Origin: Chlorocebus sabaeus
Taxonomy: Eukaryota; Chordata; Mammalia; Primates; Cercopithecidae
Reading direction: 5' to 3'
Length of the DNA: 64,000 nt
NCBI RefSeq assembly: GCF_047675955.1
Contig: NC_132910.1
Span: 112,947,143 to 113,011,142 of the forward strand
The translations under genes and the position numbers were made by a program. This document shows, piece by piece, positions 12,430 to 24,759 of the stretch. The notes beneath the pieces are model-generated. The model worked only from the letters and a program-made list of their open reading frames with translations. It had not been told where the DNA came from and ran no database searches. Within the stretch, counting starts at the first letter, position 1. Each line of letters starts with the position of its first letter.

Positions 12430-13085
12430 CACTCATTTTTAAAATTTTATAATAGTTTTAGATTTACAGAAAAGTTGCAAAGATGGTACATATACTATAT
12501 ATCAGTTATCATATAGCCAACAACTAGTATCTCCTATTGTTAATATCTCATATTAGTAGGATACATTTGTCACAACTAATAAGCCAATGCTAATACCTTA
12601 TTATTAACTGAGGCACACCTTATTCTGAGTTTCTGTGTTTTTTACCTAATGTCCTTTTTCTTTCTTTCTTTCTTTGTTTCTCTCTCTCTCTCTTTTGTGT
12701 GTGTGAGACGGAGTCTTGCTCTGTTGCCCAGGCATGCCGTGTGGAATGTTGACTCACTGCAACCTCCACCTCCCAAGTTTGAGTGATTTTCCTGCCTCAC
12801 CCTCCCAAGTAGCTGGGACTACAGGCGTATGCCACCATGCCCAGCTAATTTTTGTATTTTAATAGAGACAAGGTTTCACCATGTTGGCCAGGCTGGTGTT
12901 GAACTCCTGACCTCAAGTGATCTGCCCACCTTGGCCCCGCAAAGCACTGAGATTACAAGCGTGAGCCACCGCGCCTGGCCCTAACATCCTTTCGCTTCTG
13001 AAGATCCCATTCAGGACATAACATGAAATTTAGTTATCATGTTTCTGTAGGCTCTTCTTAACTATGATTTCACTTGTTTTCTTAT
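12430..13085 (-). repeat. Old L1M-type 3' module, split by an Alu
   Basis: The phrases gttttagatttacagaaaagttgcaaagatgg, ccaacaactagtatctcct and aatgtcctttttc precede the Alu. After it come catcctttcgcttctgaagatcccattcagga and tagttatcatgtttctgtaggctc. This matches a dispersed old L1 3' region as I remember it. A related copy lies at 63,070-63,655. The orientation is inferred. Confidence 0.5.
12658..12980 (-). repeat. AluS element
   Basis: Antisense full-length Alu. The A-tail is replaced by a TTTC/TC/TG-rich run, then gagacggagtcttgctctgttgcccag, and it ends gtgagccaccgcgcctggcc. A target-site duplication of about 12 bp flanks it (ctaatgtccttt at about 12,646; ctaacatccttt at 12,981). Confidence 0.95.
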
Positions 13086-13571
13086 TTTTATTTCCTTCAA
13101 AATTTTATAAATATTCTTATCTGGGAATTAGTTTCTAAGTTTAGTTCATATTTTTCTTTAGTTAACATTCCCTAACTTAACATAAAAATACTGCTTTTCA
13201 AAAAACGTCAAACAAGTTCAACATCAAGAAGCATTTCACAAGAAGCTGTCTTCACAACAGGCAAAAGGCAGATTTTAAATCTACAATTGTTCTTTCATGC
13301 TTGATTTTTTAAAGTATGGCCAATAACAAAAGCTGTAAGATTTATTTGTAGTACAGAATTATACAATCACTCTATTGCTATAAGAAAATACAAAATAGAG
13401 TGATAAATCCTCATAAAAGTCACATTTTTGTATATCTGTAGGTTATAGTTCTCCTTGAGATCAGCTTACTGTCTTTTCTTTGAAGAGACTTTCCAGAAAC
13501 ATTTTTTATTGTTTGAATTGGTTCTTTAGTTTTTCTACTTATTATTCATTTGTATCTATAAAATTAATGTT
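13086..13571. other. Unique AT-rich sequence
   Basis: No repeat or coding signal recognised. Confidence 0.5.
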
Positions 13572-13857
13572 TGGGGCAGGAGCGGTGGCTCATGCCTGTA
13601 ATCCCAGCACTTTGGGTGGCCGAGGTGGGTGGATCACGAGGTCAGGAGTTCGAGATCAGACGTTGGTGAAACCCTGTCTGTACTAAAAATACAAAAAATT
13701 AACTGGGCGTGGTGGCAATTGCCTGTAATCCCAGCTACTCGGGAGGGTGAGGCAGGAGAATCACTTGAACCCAGGAGACAGAGGTTGCAGTGAACTGAGA
13801 TTGCGCCATTGCACCCCAGCCTGGGCAACAAGAGCGAAACTCCACCTCCAAAAAAAC
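13572..13857 (+). repeat. AluS element
   Basis: Sense Alu from ggggcaggagcggtggctcatgcc to caacaagagcgaaactccacctcc plus a short A-tail. Both arms and the mid A-rich linker are present. Open frames here on both strands are Alu artefacts. Confidence 0.95.
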
Positions 13858-15066
13858 AATTAAAGATTGAAATATGAAGATTACTCAGGTAAATGAAAAA
13901 CATTTATACCTAGCCAACCAACCCACCTTTACTTAAGCCGCAATCTGATTTACTTTGAATCTGGCAGATCGCTAGTCAATATTTAGTGAAATTTCATATC
14001 TCCAACTAATAAATAAATACATTAACATTGAAGCTATTTGAACCTTCCCATATTAGGTGAGTTGGTTAATAAATTAGATGATTCCAAACTGGTTGACCAA
14101 ATCTTCCTTCTGAATATCTCAACTAGTCTGTCACTGAAAAATCGCTGAACACAATCCAAAATAAACTGAGAGGAAAATGCACTATTCATATTTTCTAGTG
14201 CGATAATTATTGTGTCACCCTAAATTCCTTTTATGTCTTGAATTTGACCTTTAATGCATTTTCAATCATTATATCTAATATATTTGTGATTCCAGTGGGT
14301 CCTCAAATTTTAATATATCAACATAATGCTTTATTGAAAATGTACTTATCTGCATATTAATAGGTCTAAAAACACCTATTGATTTAATTAAAAGTTTTAA
14401 AGGTGATATATATATACATTTATACGTTATAAAAATCGGTTTTCAAAATAAACATGATTAGAGTGTCCACTGTCAATAATAAATTATCATCTTTGTAGTT
14501 CATATCCTCAAAAAGATTATTGTGTTAATCTTGCACATATAACATTATTTTATAATGCCTTCTAAATATGATATGAAATGTTCCAAAGTGTATGTGATTT
14601 ATTACTATACTTTGTATTTTCTGAGTCAGGCATTATTAACCTGTATTGCAATAAGAAGTGATCAATCAAACCGTTTTTCAATGAATGCAGCATCTATAAT
14701 TCTAAATGAATTTTAAGTGCTATAGTGATTTCAATGGGTAAACTCTTCAGAAACACCAGACTTAGTAGGCAGCCTGAAAGGAATATACATAAAACAAGCC
14801 AAGCAATCAAATAAAACAATGTGAGATTACTCTAGCCAAACTTGTTTGAGAAAAAATACTGCAAGCTCAAAACCAAAATCTTTTGTATGTGTGTGTCATT
14901 TACCATGTGATCATGGCTCTGTGGCCCACAGAGTTCTAATATTCAAAAATTATTTTGAAAACACTCCCAAAACCGAAGTGTCTGTATGTCATCTGTTTAG
15001 AATTATCAACAAATCTGGAAATGTTGAGTAATTGAAATGAAACCCATACAAAAGATTCTTCCCACT
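13858..15066. other. Unique AT-rich sequence
   Basis: Nothing recognised apart from a short TA run near 14,406-14,418. Confidence 0.5.
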
Positions 15067-15078
15067 AAAAGTCAATGT

Positions 15079-15524
15079 GTGCTGGGTGCATTGCCTCATG
15101 CCTGTAATCCCAGCACTTCGAGGCTCAAGCCTGTAATCCAGGCTGAGTCAGGAGTTTGAGATCAGCCTGGGCAACATAGAGAGACTGCCCCCCCCCACCA
15201 ATCATCTCTCCAAAATATAAAAATATTAAAAAAAAAAATTAGCCAGTTGTGGTGGCTCACAAGCCTAGAGTTCAAGAACAGCATGGGCAACAGAGAGAGA
15301 CCCCCATCTCTACAAAGAAATCTAAAATTAAAAAAAAAAAAAAAATTAGCTCTGTGTGTTGTTGCATCTCTGTGGTTCCAGCTACTTGAAGGGCTAATGT
15401 GGATCAGCACCCCCAAGGATCACTAGAGCCCAGTAGGTGGAGGCTGCAGTGAGCTGTGATCATGCCACAGCACTCCAGCCTGGGTGACAGAGTAAGACCC
15501 TGTCTCTCAAAAAATAAAAAATAA
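15079..15524 (+). repeat. Three-module AluJ-like element
   Basis: A single insertion bounded by a perfect 12-bp target-site duplication, aaaagtcaatgt, at 15,067-15,078 and 15,525-15,536. It is 446 bp, against about 300 bp for a normal Alu. Module 1 (15,079-15,238) is a left arm ending in an A-run. Module 2 (15,239-15,345) is another partial left arm (gttgtggtggctcac, agcatgggcaacagagagaga) with its own A-run. Module 3 (15,346-15,524) is the right arm, ending ccagcctgggtgacagagtaagaccc. An extra arm duplication before or after retroposition could explain this. Confidence 0.85.
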
Positions 15525-15544
15525 AAAAGTCAATGTAGTTTCAA

Positions 15545-15668
15545 TTTGTCTATATATTTGTATCTGTGTGTGTATATGCATATGTGTGTGTATGTATATA
15601 TGTGTGTATAAGTATATGTGTGTATCTGTATATGTGTGTGTACGGGTATATGTATATATATGTATATA
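15545..15668. repeat. TG/TA compound microsatellite
   Basis: About 120 bp of alternating tgtgtg and tatata blocks. It lies immediately 3' of the three-module Alu. Confidence 0.9.
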
Positions 15669-16449
15669 ACAGGCTTCTGAAAAATATTTTTGTTCCTGGT
15701 AGAAATGCTACCTTGTGATTTCACTTACTTTGTAACTTAGTTTCAATACTATGTTCAGTTTGACATCTCTTAGTAAGATAAAACATGTGGAGTATGCCTG
15801 AAATAGAAGTTTGACTATTCCTCTATTTAGTGGTAAGACTTGAATGAAAAACAGATACATAACCACATTAATAAAAGTTGTTTTATTTTTCCTCTAAATT
15901 AAGGAAATTTTTAATTAGTGGTACTTTTGGTTTTTGCTAACAGTTTAGAACTTCTTAAAGAATATTGGCTAATCAGGATTATATCAGAATAATATATTTT
16001 GTTTGGAATCCTAGATATTTAAGAGATAAGTTATTTTGAAGAAATATTACATACTTGAGAAGGCCAAGTGCTTCCTAGAAAGACACACTGGGCCTAATGT
16101 GTTTAAAGGAGGACTTTAGACATGGAAGAAAAATCAGTTGACATGGAAAATATAACAGTAAAGCCACAGGGTTCTTAATATAAGACAGAGATCACTGGGG
16201 CCTTTTGAACCAGAGAGAAACATGTGTGCTTCCTGTCTGAGACAGTGTGGGCTGTACCTCCCAGAAACCTTGATGTCAGCTTGGTTCTACCTTAAAAGCT
16301 CTTCTCAAGTTTTATCAAAATAAATGAATAGTGTCTAGAAATGTGTCTGAGACACAATAATTGTTCCGTAAACAATTATTATTATTCTATGGCATCTAGT
16401 TTCATTGACTCTGTACAATCGAGTTGAGATTCTTTTAAGTTAATGTTCA
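15669..16449. other. Unique sequence
   Basis: No repeat or coding signal recognised. Confidence 0.5.
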
Positions 16450-17000
16450 AAGACATAAAGAAATGTTACAATAGAAGAATTACTACCAGAAAAAATCATT
16501 AAAACAACACATTCACTAATAAGCAAATGTAAATAAAAATCCAAAGTGCATGTTTACTCTTAACAAAATTATGGCACCAAATTCTATGGTTAAATAATAT
16601 TTCAACCATTTCTAGTCTGAATGTATTGATGGAATCATCATAGAAAATAATATGACAATGCCTATTCCTTTTACTTAAAAGTGATCATGTGATTTTACCA
16701 AGTAATTCAACTTCTGGGGAAATGTTATGGAAATAAAAGCATAATTGAATTTCAAATATACATTTCAAAAGTTTGTGGATCACTAGACATTTACATAAAC
16801 ACTGCATGCCAAATAACAGCAAATTTTACTAAAATTTGGCTTTAATGTGTTCTCAATAAATCACATGTGCTACTATTAAATTTAAATTTCATATAGGAAA
16901 AATCAACTAATTACAAAAATGCCATTATAGAGAAATCAATTAATTTAGTATGAAATCAGGAATGAATAACACTATCACATGAAGCTATGTTAACTCATTA
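16450..17000 (+). repeat. Ancient L1M fragment (ORF2 end)
   Basis: Blocks resemble old L1 ORF2 3' DNA: cactaataagcaaatgtaaataaaa, aagtaattcaacttctgggga and atgttatggaaataaaagc. The sense orientation fits. High divergence keeps confidence low. Confidence 0.4.
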
Positions 17001-19324
17001 GAAGTACAGTTTTGTTTCTTTTTCCAGAATGCTCCAATGGAGGTTTTCAACTGAATCATTAGGGCATATATGATACTCTTTCTTTCTGATAAAAAGAAAA
17101 AAGAAAAAAAATCAATTGGAAAAAGTTTTTAAATTAGCCGTTTTATATTTTGAGCAGGATGTTTAAAAATCATGTAGCAACATCCCAATCAAAATAACTT
17201 GAGATAGTTTTTATTTTCAAATATGTAAGGTATATAAATATGGGACATGGTCCTTGGTATGAAGTTGCTAACTGAAAACATGCTGTCTGTTTAACAGTTG
17301 CTGAAGACTGGTATGCTCTAACTTTGTGCCAGTTTTAAAAGTTTGAAAGGTTCTGAAATAAAACAAAATGTGATGTTTAAGTTCATTGTAGTTGAGCTAA
17401 ACAGAAAAAATTTAGGATATGACCTGCCGTATTCTAATAACTATTACAGATTAATTTAAGCCTGCTGGTGCTTTACAGAAGCCTCTTGTATACTCGGCAT
17501 CTTGTCATATTCTATTTTCTAGATCAAGAGCCCAGTGTTAAGATCTAAAAACTGGGGCAGTAAAAGCCTGAGTATCACACAGCAGGGTTTCCATAGTGTC
17601 CTAACCATTTATAAATCAAATCCATTTAAGGCCAGTAATAAATAGGACACAGCAATTTCAAGAGAAACTGTGTGACTTCTTCAAATATTTAAACAATTCC
17701 AAATTTTGCAACTTCAAAAAGTTATTTTGCTTTTAAAAATACCTTTATTTGCTCTACCTGAAGACTATTTTTGGGACAAAACAAAGTGGCACTAGAAGGC
17801 CAGAATCAGAATATTCTTAATGCCTTCTTGAGCTCCCTCTACTGATTTTTAGACAGTTTTTAGCTTAACCGAGATGTTCAGCAAAACGTGTATAATTAAC
17901 TAGAAGTCCAGTAGAGTAGCATCCGGAGCAGCTTTCACAGCTGGGCACACAGTCTTACTACAGACATTATCAATTAAATTGTACTACTTGTGCACAGACA
18001 GGGAAACAAACTGAATGAAAGCCCTTCGACTTCTCAGGCCTCAGGACATGTAGAGAAATAAGGCACTGGCTAAAAGAAAATAAACAGTTGCAGAGGGTAT
18101 TAATTTGAAATTGTTGTTGTCATGAATTGTAAATAAGTGGACTTTAAATGCAAAGCATTTTCTAGAAACTTTCTCTTCAGTTTTTAATTATTTTTACTCC
18201 TATTAATTATAGCTCTATGAGAAATCTCACCGAGGAAATAATTCAGGAAAATCTTTGGCACAATTCATGCACTTCTTTCAAGTCTTATTTTCTTTGTAAG
18301 CGCACTAACCCTTGATATTCTGCCAAAGGATTGAGATATTGTGCATATTTTTGCATTTATTTTCTAAATGTATAGATGTATTTTTATTACTATTATTTTC
18401 TTTTGCTTTTTTTCCTACATGGTCCCATGATGTCACACTATTTGCATAAAGAATGCAATTTCATAATAACAAACAATCACTGTAGTTTTTCAAGCATGTG
18501 CACAAACCCAAAAAGCATTCTAAGCATTTATCTTTCCCTAATAATGCCATAGTGTCTGGGATAATGAATCATTGACATAAATACCAGCTCACTCAATCAT
18601 TGCCTTAAAGGAACATACCTTTTAGAGAACTTAAATTTTCTATGAAAAAATGTGAAGTTCTGAACAAATAAAGTGCACAGTGCTAAAAGGGTCTAAATTT
18701 ATACGCAGAAATTAGATTTATGTCCCAGAATTTAGTTGCAACATGCTCTGTATAGTATGTTTAAAAGTGGAAAGAAAAAAAAGTAACCGAATTAACATAT
18801 TTCAAATACATTGTAGTGCCAAACAAAAATGAAAGCTAATTTTCATTAACAAGCAAACTACAAAAGGTAATTACTCTTTTCATGATATGTGCCTTCTGGT
18901 TTTTGCCAAGAATTTGACATTTAAGACTGAATAGAATTTAACAAATTGAAGTTCATTCAAGAGGATTTTAAGGTATTATATCAAATCAATACTTGATAAT
19001 CATAAAGTTCTATTTTGTGAGTAGATGTCACAGTATTCAACATTCTTCCACCCTAAATGTACTGACTTCTTACTGGATGATAAGCTCTTTCTTAAAGTCC
19101 CCGGGGCTTACTGATATCATGTTTTCTCCATTATAATTATGGATAAAAACATTCACACTTTTTAGAATGATAAGGAATATTAACTTTAATCAGAAACTAC
19201 TTATTGAGTTCCTCAGAATGGCATGAAGTTGGAACCTATGATAATTCCTATCTTAGGTAGTACTCTTGTCCCTTAGTAATACTTTACCTGTTTTACTTTT
19301 TACCTGAACACTTATCAACACCAG
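17001..19324. other. Long unique non-coding stretch
   Basis: I recognise no repeat family, exon or RNA gene. The composition is AT-rich throughout, with scattered poly(A) and poly(T) runs below 12 bases. Confidence 0.45.
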
Positions 19325-19490
19325 ACATTATATTATACTTTGGCCTTATTACTCTGCTTATTGTCTACCCTGTCACAGAGAGGGTAGGGCAGGTACTCTC
19401 TCTCTTATTGCTACTCAACCCCGGTACCTGAAAGGGTACCTGAAACATAGTAGGTATTTAATATATTTATTGAATTAATTTATTCCTCTT
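19325..19490 (+). repeat. L2 LINE 3' end
   Basis: The end of the fragment follows the L2 terminus: tattactctgcttattgtctacc, a gggtacctgaaacatagtaggtatttaata segment and tattgaattaattt. Confidence 0.6.
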
Positions 19491-19504
19491 AAAATAACTA
19501 TAAC

Positions 19505-19794
19505 TTTTTTTTAGATGGAATTTCACTCTTGCTGCACAGGCTGAGTGCAATAGCATGATCTCGGCTCATCACAACCACTACCTCCTGGGTTCGAGTGATT
19601 CTCCTGTTTGAGTGTCCCAAGTAGCTGGGATTACAGGCACCTGCCACCATGCCCAGCTAATTTTTTGTATTTTTAGTAGAGATGGGGTTTCACCATGTTG
19701 GCCAGGCTCATCTTGAACTCCTGACCTTAGGTGATACACCAGCCTCAGCCTCCCAAAATGCTGGGATTACAGGCTTGAGCCACTGCATCCAGCC
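19505..19794 (-). repeat. AluS element
   Basis: Antisense Alu from a T-run and agatggaatttcactcttgc to gcttgagccactgcatccagcc. An 11-bp duplication with one mismatch flanks it (aaaataactat at 19,491-19,501; aaaatagctat at 19,795-19,805). Confidence 0.95.
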
Positions 19795-19805
19795 AAAATA
19801 GCTAT

Positions 19806-20701
19806 TATCTTAATAATAATTTTTAAAGTATTGTTTATAAAAGAATGAAAAAATGAATTTACCTACTAGTTAGTTGTCTTTAGTTTTTGTCAATATAAAA
19901 TTGTTTTAATTGTATATAAAGGATATAAGTGAAATGGCTTTTTTTCTGTACAATTAATGTTAGTAAAAGCAATTGCCCAATAATTTACTAATCTTTAGAT
20001 GCATAAACAAGAAAAAATGATCCATAGCACATAAATCTTTTTTGAAGATCTTTTGAACATGGCATTTTTTTCACATGTTGAAGTTTTTCTTTTAAAGTGA
20101 ATCTAAAGTATATTTCTTGCACTTTTCCTAAATAGCAAGTGTAAAATGTCATGTTCATTTTCTATGTAATTACTATATTATCTGTAAAGGAGCATAAAGA
20201 TAATATTAAATACAAGTTTCTGATTTGCATGAAAATAGTTCATGTTGCATGCAGTAAGGTCATAATAAAATATCCTTTGTGTGGTTCTCAATTAGTCAGA
20301 GACCAAAGTTAAAAATGAGAAAACACAGCAGACGACCAAACTCTAATATCAAAAAACATTAACCAAATCCATCATCATAGATCTATTATAGTTCAAAATG
20401 TACAAAGTATTATGTAATAAATGCAAGCATAAAAAGAGAGTAAAATCCAATGAGGATCAATTAATTTATATATATATGAAGTAATCGTAAACTATGCAGG
20501 TTTTTTTTACACACAGAAGAAGTTTCTAGGCTTCTTCCTATAAAAGGATTAATTAGGAAGAAGAGCCTACGACACATTAACAAATCCAAAAGCAACTCCA
20601 GACTGTCTACTACATAGTTTAGATGATAAATTTAGGGTTAGAAAGAAGAGCCCAGTGGTATTCAAGCAATAAAGACTAAGGTTTAAGTAAAACTTCAACC
20701 A
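19806..20701. other. Unique AT-rich sequence
   Basis: Nothing recognised. Confidence 0.5.
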
Positions 20702-21238
20702 GGTACAGTAGGCAGAATGCTTCCTGAATCCCAGTGGCACACACTCTTGTACAATCACCTCACCTTGTGTGTAGGCGGGACCTATAACTTGCTTTTGACC
20801 AATAGACCATGGCAAAGGTAATGTGCTATTGCTCTTGTGGTCACATTATATGACAAAAAGGAAGGGACTTAATGATGTAATTAAATGTATATCAGAAGGG
20901 AGATTACCGTAGCTGGGCCTGACTGGATGAGTGAGTCTTTAAAAGCAGGGTTAGAGGTCAGAAACAGAAGTAGTCAGATTAATTCTTCTGCCAGCCTTGA
21001 AGCAACAAGTCTCCATGAGTTCTGAGCCGCAAAGAAACAAATCTAGCTGACTGTTAGGTGATCTTGGAGAATCCCAAGCCTCAAATAAAAACCCAGGGCT
21101 GGCAGAAACCTTGACAGTGAGGTCCTGAGCAGAGGAGTCAGCTAACCTGTACCCAGACTCATAGTTCATGGAAACTGGGAAATAATAAATGTTTACATGG
21201 CTAAGTCTGTGATAATTTGTATGTCACAACAGAAAACA
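20702..21238 (+). repeat. MLT1-type LTR (ERVL-MaLR)
   Basis: Follows MLT1 order: gtaggcagaatgcttcctgaat, tcacattatatgacaaaaagg, gggacttaatgatgtaattaa, ggagattaccgtagctgggc, tagttcatggaaactgggaaataataaatg, and a gtctgtgataatttgtatgtcac terminus. LTR only; no viral coding sequence is present. Confidence 0.75.
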
Positions 21239-21802
21239 TACATATGTTTTAAAAACATGAACATTTTGGTGAGATCCAGAGTGATACTGACATGACATTT
21301 ACTGCAACAAAAACTACAACAACTCTGAAAATCACATGGGAGCACAATATGCTCTTAAACTATAAAAACATTTGACTGGATGCAGAGGAGTGGGACCTAA
21401 ACTGGGATTCTTGAAAGTACAACAGTCCAGACAGGACATTGTGTTTATACAGAGGTAAGGAACTGTGTAATGGTTTAGATTTTAACTTAACTTTGTTTTG
21501 TATGCGTGCATTTCACATATCAGAAAATGGGAAAGCAGGTTGACTACTTGCAGTGCATAGAACCGATTATAAGAATCTTTAAAGCAGCAGAGAGTGTCAA
21601 CTTAATGTGAAAATTGGAGATCTAATGATGGTTTTTGAACACGGTGGCATTATAAAGCATATTTTAATCAAGAGAAATCCAGAGAAGATATGAAATCTGT
21701 AACAGCAGGACATAAAGAGTAGGACCTGATCATGCGGTTGACTTCAGACAAAACTTGGTCTGAGTCTCAGCTCTGTAAGTAATACCTTAAGATTTGGTTT
21801 CA
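21239..21802 (-). other. Possible degraded L2, otherwise unique
   Basis: Part of this stretch (about 21,620-21,740) loosely matches antisense L2 and lies just upstream of the L1 insertion. The link to the L2 at 22,740 is an inference. Confidence 0.3.
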
Positions 21803-22600
21803 GAAGACATATAAACATGAAAAAAATGCTCCACATCACAAACCATCAGAAACATGCAAATCAAACCACAATAAGACACCATCTTGCACCAGTCAGAATG
21901 GTTATGATTAAGAAGTCAAAAAACAACAGATGCTGGTATGGCTGCAGAGAAAAGGGAAGTCCTATATGCTATCAGTGGGAATACAGACTACTTCAGCCAC
22001 TGAAGAAAGCAGTTTGGAGATTTCTCAAAGAACTTAAAACTGAAATACCATTTGACCCAATAATGCAATTGCTGGGTAGATAGCCACAGGAAAATTAATC
22101 ATTCTACAAAAAACATACATGCACTTGCACGCTCATTGCAGCACCATTCAGTATAGCAAAGACATGGATTCAACCTAGGTGTTCATCAATGATAGATTGG
22201 ATAAAGAAAATGTGGTACACATACACCATGTAATACTACACAACCATAAAAAAAGATACGGTTGTGTCCTGTGCAGCAATGTGGATGCAGCTGGAGACCA
22301 TTATCCGAAGCAAATTAACACAGGAACAGAAAATCAAGTATCCCATGTTCTCAGTTATAAGTGGGAGCTAAGTATTGTAAACACATGAACATAAGGATGA
22401 CAATAACAAACACTGGAGTCTACAAAAGTGGAGTGGTGGGAGGGAGGCAAGGGCTGAAAAACTAATTATTGGATATTATGCTTAGTATCTGGGTGATGGG
22501 ATCACTCATACCCCAAACCTCAGCATCAGGGAATATATTCAGGTAACAAACATGCACATATATCCCCTGGATCTAAAATGACACTTGAAAAATAATTCAA
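21803..22600 (+). pseudogene. 5'-truncated L1 (ORF2 end and 3' UTR)
   Basis: A sense L1 3' end. It starts in the ORF2 C-terminal region (agaagacatataaacatg, gctccacatcacaaaccatc). A frame at 21,817-22,083 has the L1-like order HHLAPVRM, NNRCWYGCREKG, WRFLKELK and FDPIMQLLGR, followed by a stop. The 3' UTR follows (ccatgttctcagttataagtgggagc, ggaggcaagggctgaaaa, tgcacatatatcccctgg), then an A/T-rich tail. It is an L1P-age copy, inactive through truncation and stops. Confidence 0.9.
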
Positions 22601-22739
22601 CTTTTTTTTTTTTTAAAAAAAGATGGTTTCCCTATATCTATTTTATAAGGTGTTGTGCATATAAAATGAAACTGTGTTTATAAATGCTTAAGACTATGCA
22701 TGGGATATTATGAATCATCAGAAATTTTGTCTCAATTAT

Positions 22740-23230
22740 TATTACAGCAGGAAGAAATAAAAAATAAGGAGACTAGTGTAAAGAATATCAGAATAATTCT
22801 GTCTCAGTTTGGACAGTCTGAGTCAAGGTAAATACGATAAGAGAAAAGTAGAGAATCAGATAAAGCTACATGATAAAGTGAGGGATGTAAAACTTGTGTA
22901 CCTGCTGCATATTGTATAGGAAGAACGATGCAATTTTTAAACATCTATAAATTTTTAGACCAAAGGAAATTGAAAGAGAATTTGTCATTAACTGACTGGC
23001 AGAAAAAGTAGAATAAGGGATCATGTCAGGGATGAGATCATGAGTTCATGGGGTTTGTGCTGTCACCATGAAATCAAAGTTAAAATGTCCAGCAGACCTT
23101 TGTAAATACATTAATGGACTTCAAATCTGGGTCAGAGCTACAGATTTGGAGGATATCTGTGAAGAGATGATAATTGTAGCTGCTGGAGTGAATGGACTTT
23201 CTAGGGCTCCACAGAGAATGAGGAACAATG
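22740..23230 (-). repeat. Antisense L2 LINE fragment
   Basis: The plus strand resembles the reverse complement of L2 ORF2 DNA: gaagaaataaaaaataaggagactag, tgtccagcagacctttgtaaa, gagctacagatttggaggatatc and gctgctggagtgaatggac. Diverged. Confidence 0.5.
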
Positions 23231-24254
23231 AGTTACATGAATAGTATACACAATCTCATAAACATTTCAAGATTAAAAACGTTTATGCCAGACTTCGTGT
23301 CAAAAGTGAAACATTGATTATTGCTAACCGATATGTAAAATATAGAATCAAAGGCCCTATATGTTTTCCACTTTAAAGTTAAACTTTCTTAAGAAAATCA
23401 AACTTTTCTATCTCCTTTGGGATCCACTTAATAAAGACAACCAAAAACTTGTCTAATGGGGATTCACTAGGGAGTCTGATGCAACTTTCTGGCTCACCTG
23501 GGAGCTGTGTTATAATTACTGCAAACAGCAGTCACCGCTTCTCTTTCTCAGTCACCCTAAATGCTATATGAAAACGAAGAGCAACAGCTAGTGGCCAGTA
23601 CTCCCCTTTACATCAAATATAATTAGATAGAAACAATAGAATAAAGTATTTAATGTTTCCAAAGCTTTCAAGAACCCACCTTAGATTACCTCCTTGGTAT
23701 TGTGCTTCAAAGCTAGTCATTTGTTTTGATTATTTTATTTAATCTTGATTTAACCTCATGGACTATTCAAAACTTTAGTAACTAACTAATCTGAAGGATT
23801 ACGTGTGAGTAGCAGTTGATACCACAAATGCTGATTGCTTGAAATGGTCTAAATGTCAACAAGTGTTTGAATTTCATCTCCAGTAGGACTTTTAAGGGAA
23901 AAAGAAAAACAGCTTGAATTCCTAAGAAACATTATCTGCTCTATTCTATTGTTTCCTATGCTGTTTGAAGCACCAAGGAAAACATTGGCTACTGCTAATA
24001 TTTTGAATATTCTATGAGATCAATTAATGTAGCATCTTTATAACATGAAATACAGAGGAAAAACTCCTTAAGGTCTTTGGTATTATGCATTCTAAAGTGT
24101 GTATACTAAAGAATATATGCCATAAAATAATTTCAATGACCTAATAATTAAGGAATAGTCTTGGGGAAATAATAAGAGGCATTTACATGTAGTAAAGAGA
24201 TTATCATAGTAAAAAAGCTGAGTTTTGAAAAGGACATAGCTAGTTGGACTTCTG
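23231..24254. other. Unique sequence
   Basis: No repeat recognised. The part at 23,400-23,620 is less AT-rich than its surroundings but shows no splice-flanked open frame that I can support. Confidence 0.45.
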
Positions 24255-24340
24255 ACCTAAATAGAGGTACTAGACATGTAAACTTGGTTTGATTCCCTAA
24301 TTCACCTATTCCTAGTTGCGTGACCTTAGGATACAGTGGT
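24255..24340 (+). repeat. MIR SINE fragment
   Basis: The order acatgtaaacttggtttgattcc, acctattcctagttgcgtgacctta fits the MIR 5' core (cctgggttcaaatcc ... agctgtgtgacctt). Confidence 0.45.
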
Positions 24341-24641
24341 ATGGAGATTTGATGTGAATTTCTGCTTTCTCGTATTAATATGAATAATTAAGAAATGAAT
24401 AAAATCAATCTTTACAAAGTCATGCAAACGTTGTATTACTTAATGTGGGTGTATGGCCTGATATCAATAAAATATATATGAATACCTATTAATACTTTGA
24501 ATGGTATCTTTGTCTGTCTTACTGCTCTTCCCAGATGAAAAAGCAAATCCAGGGTCCAAGACAAAATGATATCAATAGACACTCCATTATGAAGCAACAA
24601 ATGTTTTTACTACCACCAACTCACTGGCTCTTTTTCTTTAG

Positions 24642-24758
24642 AAATATGAAGGGCCAGATTCCATAAACCTAAATGAGGCAGCTCAGAGTCTGATTGACAG
24701 TAGAGTCACAGCAATTACTGGGGCTTTGAGAAAAGGGGCATGTAACTACAGAGGGCAG
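24642..24758 (+). CDS. Candidate phase-0 exon of an unknown gene (117 nt)
   Basis: The segment is preceded by a good 3' splice site, a pyrimidine run ending ctctttttctttag, with a possible branch sequence (ccaactcac) about 20-30 bases upstream. It is followed by cag|gtaggc, a reasonable 5' splice site. Its 117 bases are open in one frame (39 codons starting at the first base), and both other frames contain stops within the first 25 bases. The 39-residue peptide starts KYEGPDSINLNEAAQ and is mostly polar with no membrane segment. I do not recognise the protein. A 39-codon open frame in this composition can arise by chance, so this is only a candidate; it could be an alternative exon, a non-coding RNA exon or a coincidence. 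It lies 5 kb upstream (plus strand) of the promoter-like block at 29.5-30.3 kb. Confidence 0.25.
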
Positions 24759-24759
24759 G

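Noticed and set aside
13634..13903. 89-codon minus-strand frame with GVSLLLPRLGCNG text
   Set aside because: Antisense Alu translation.
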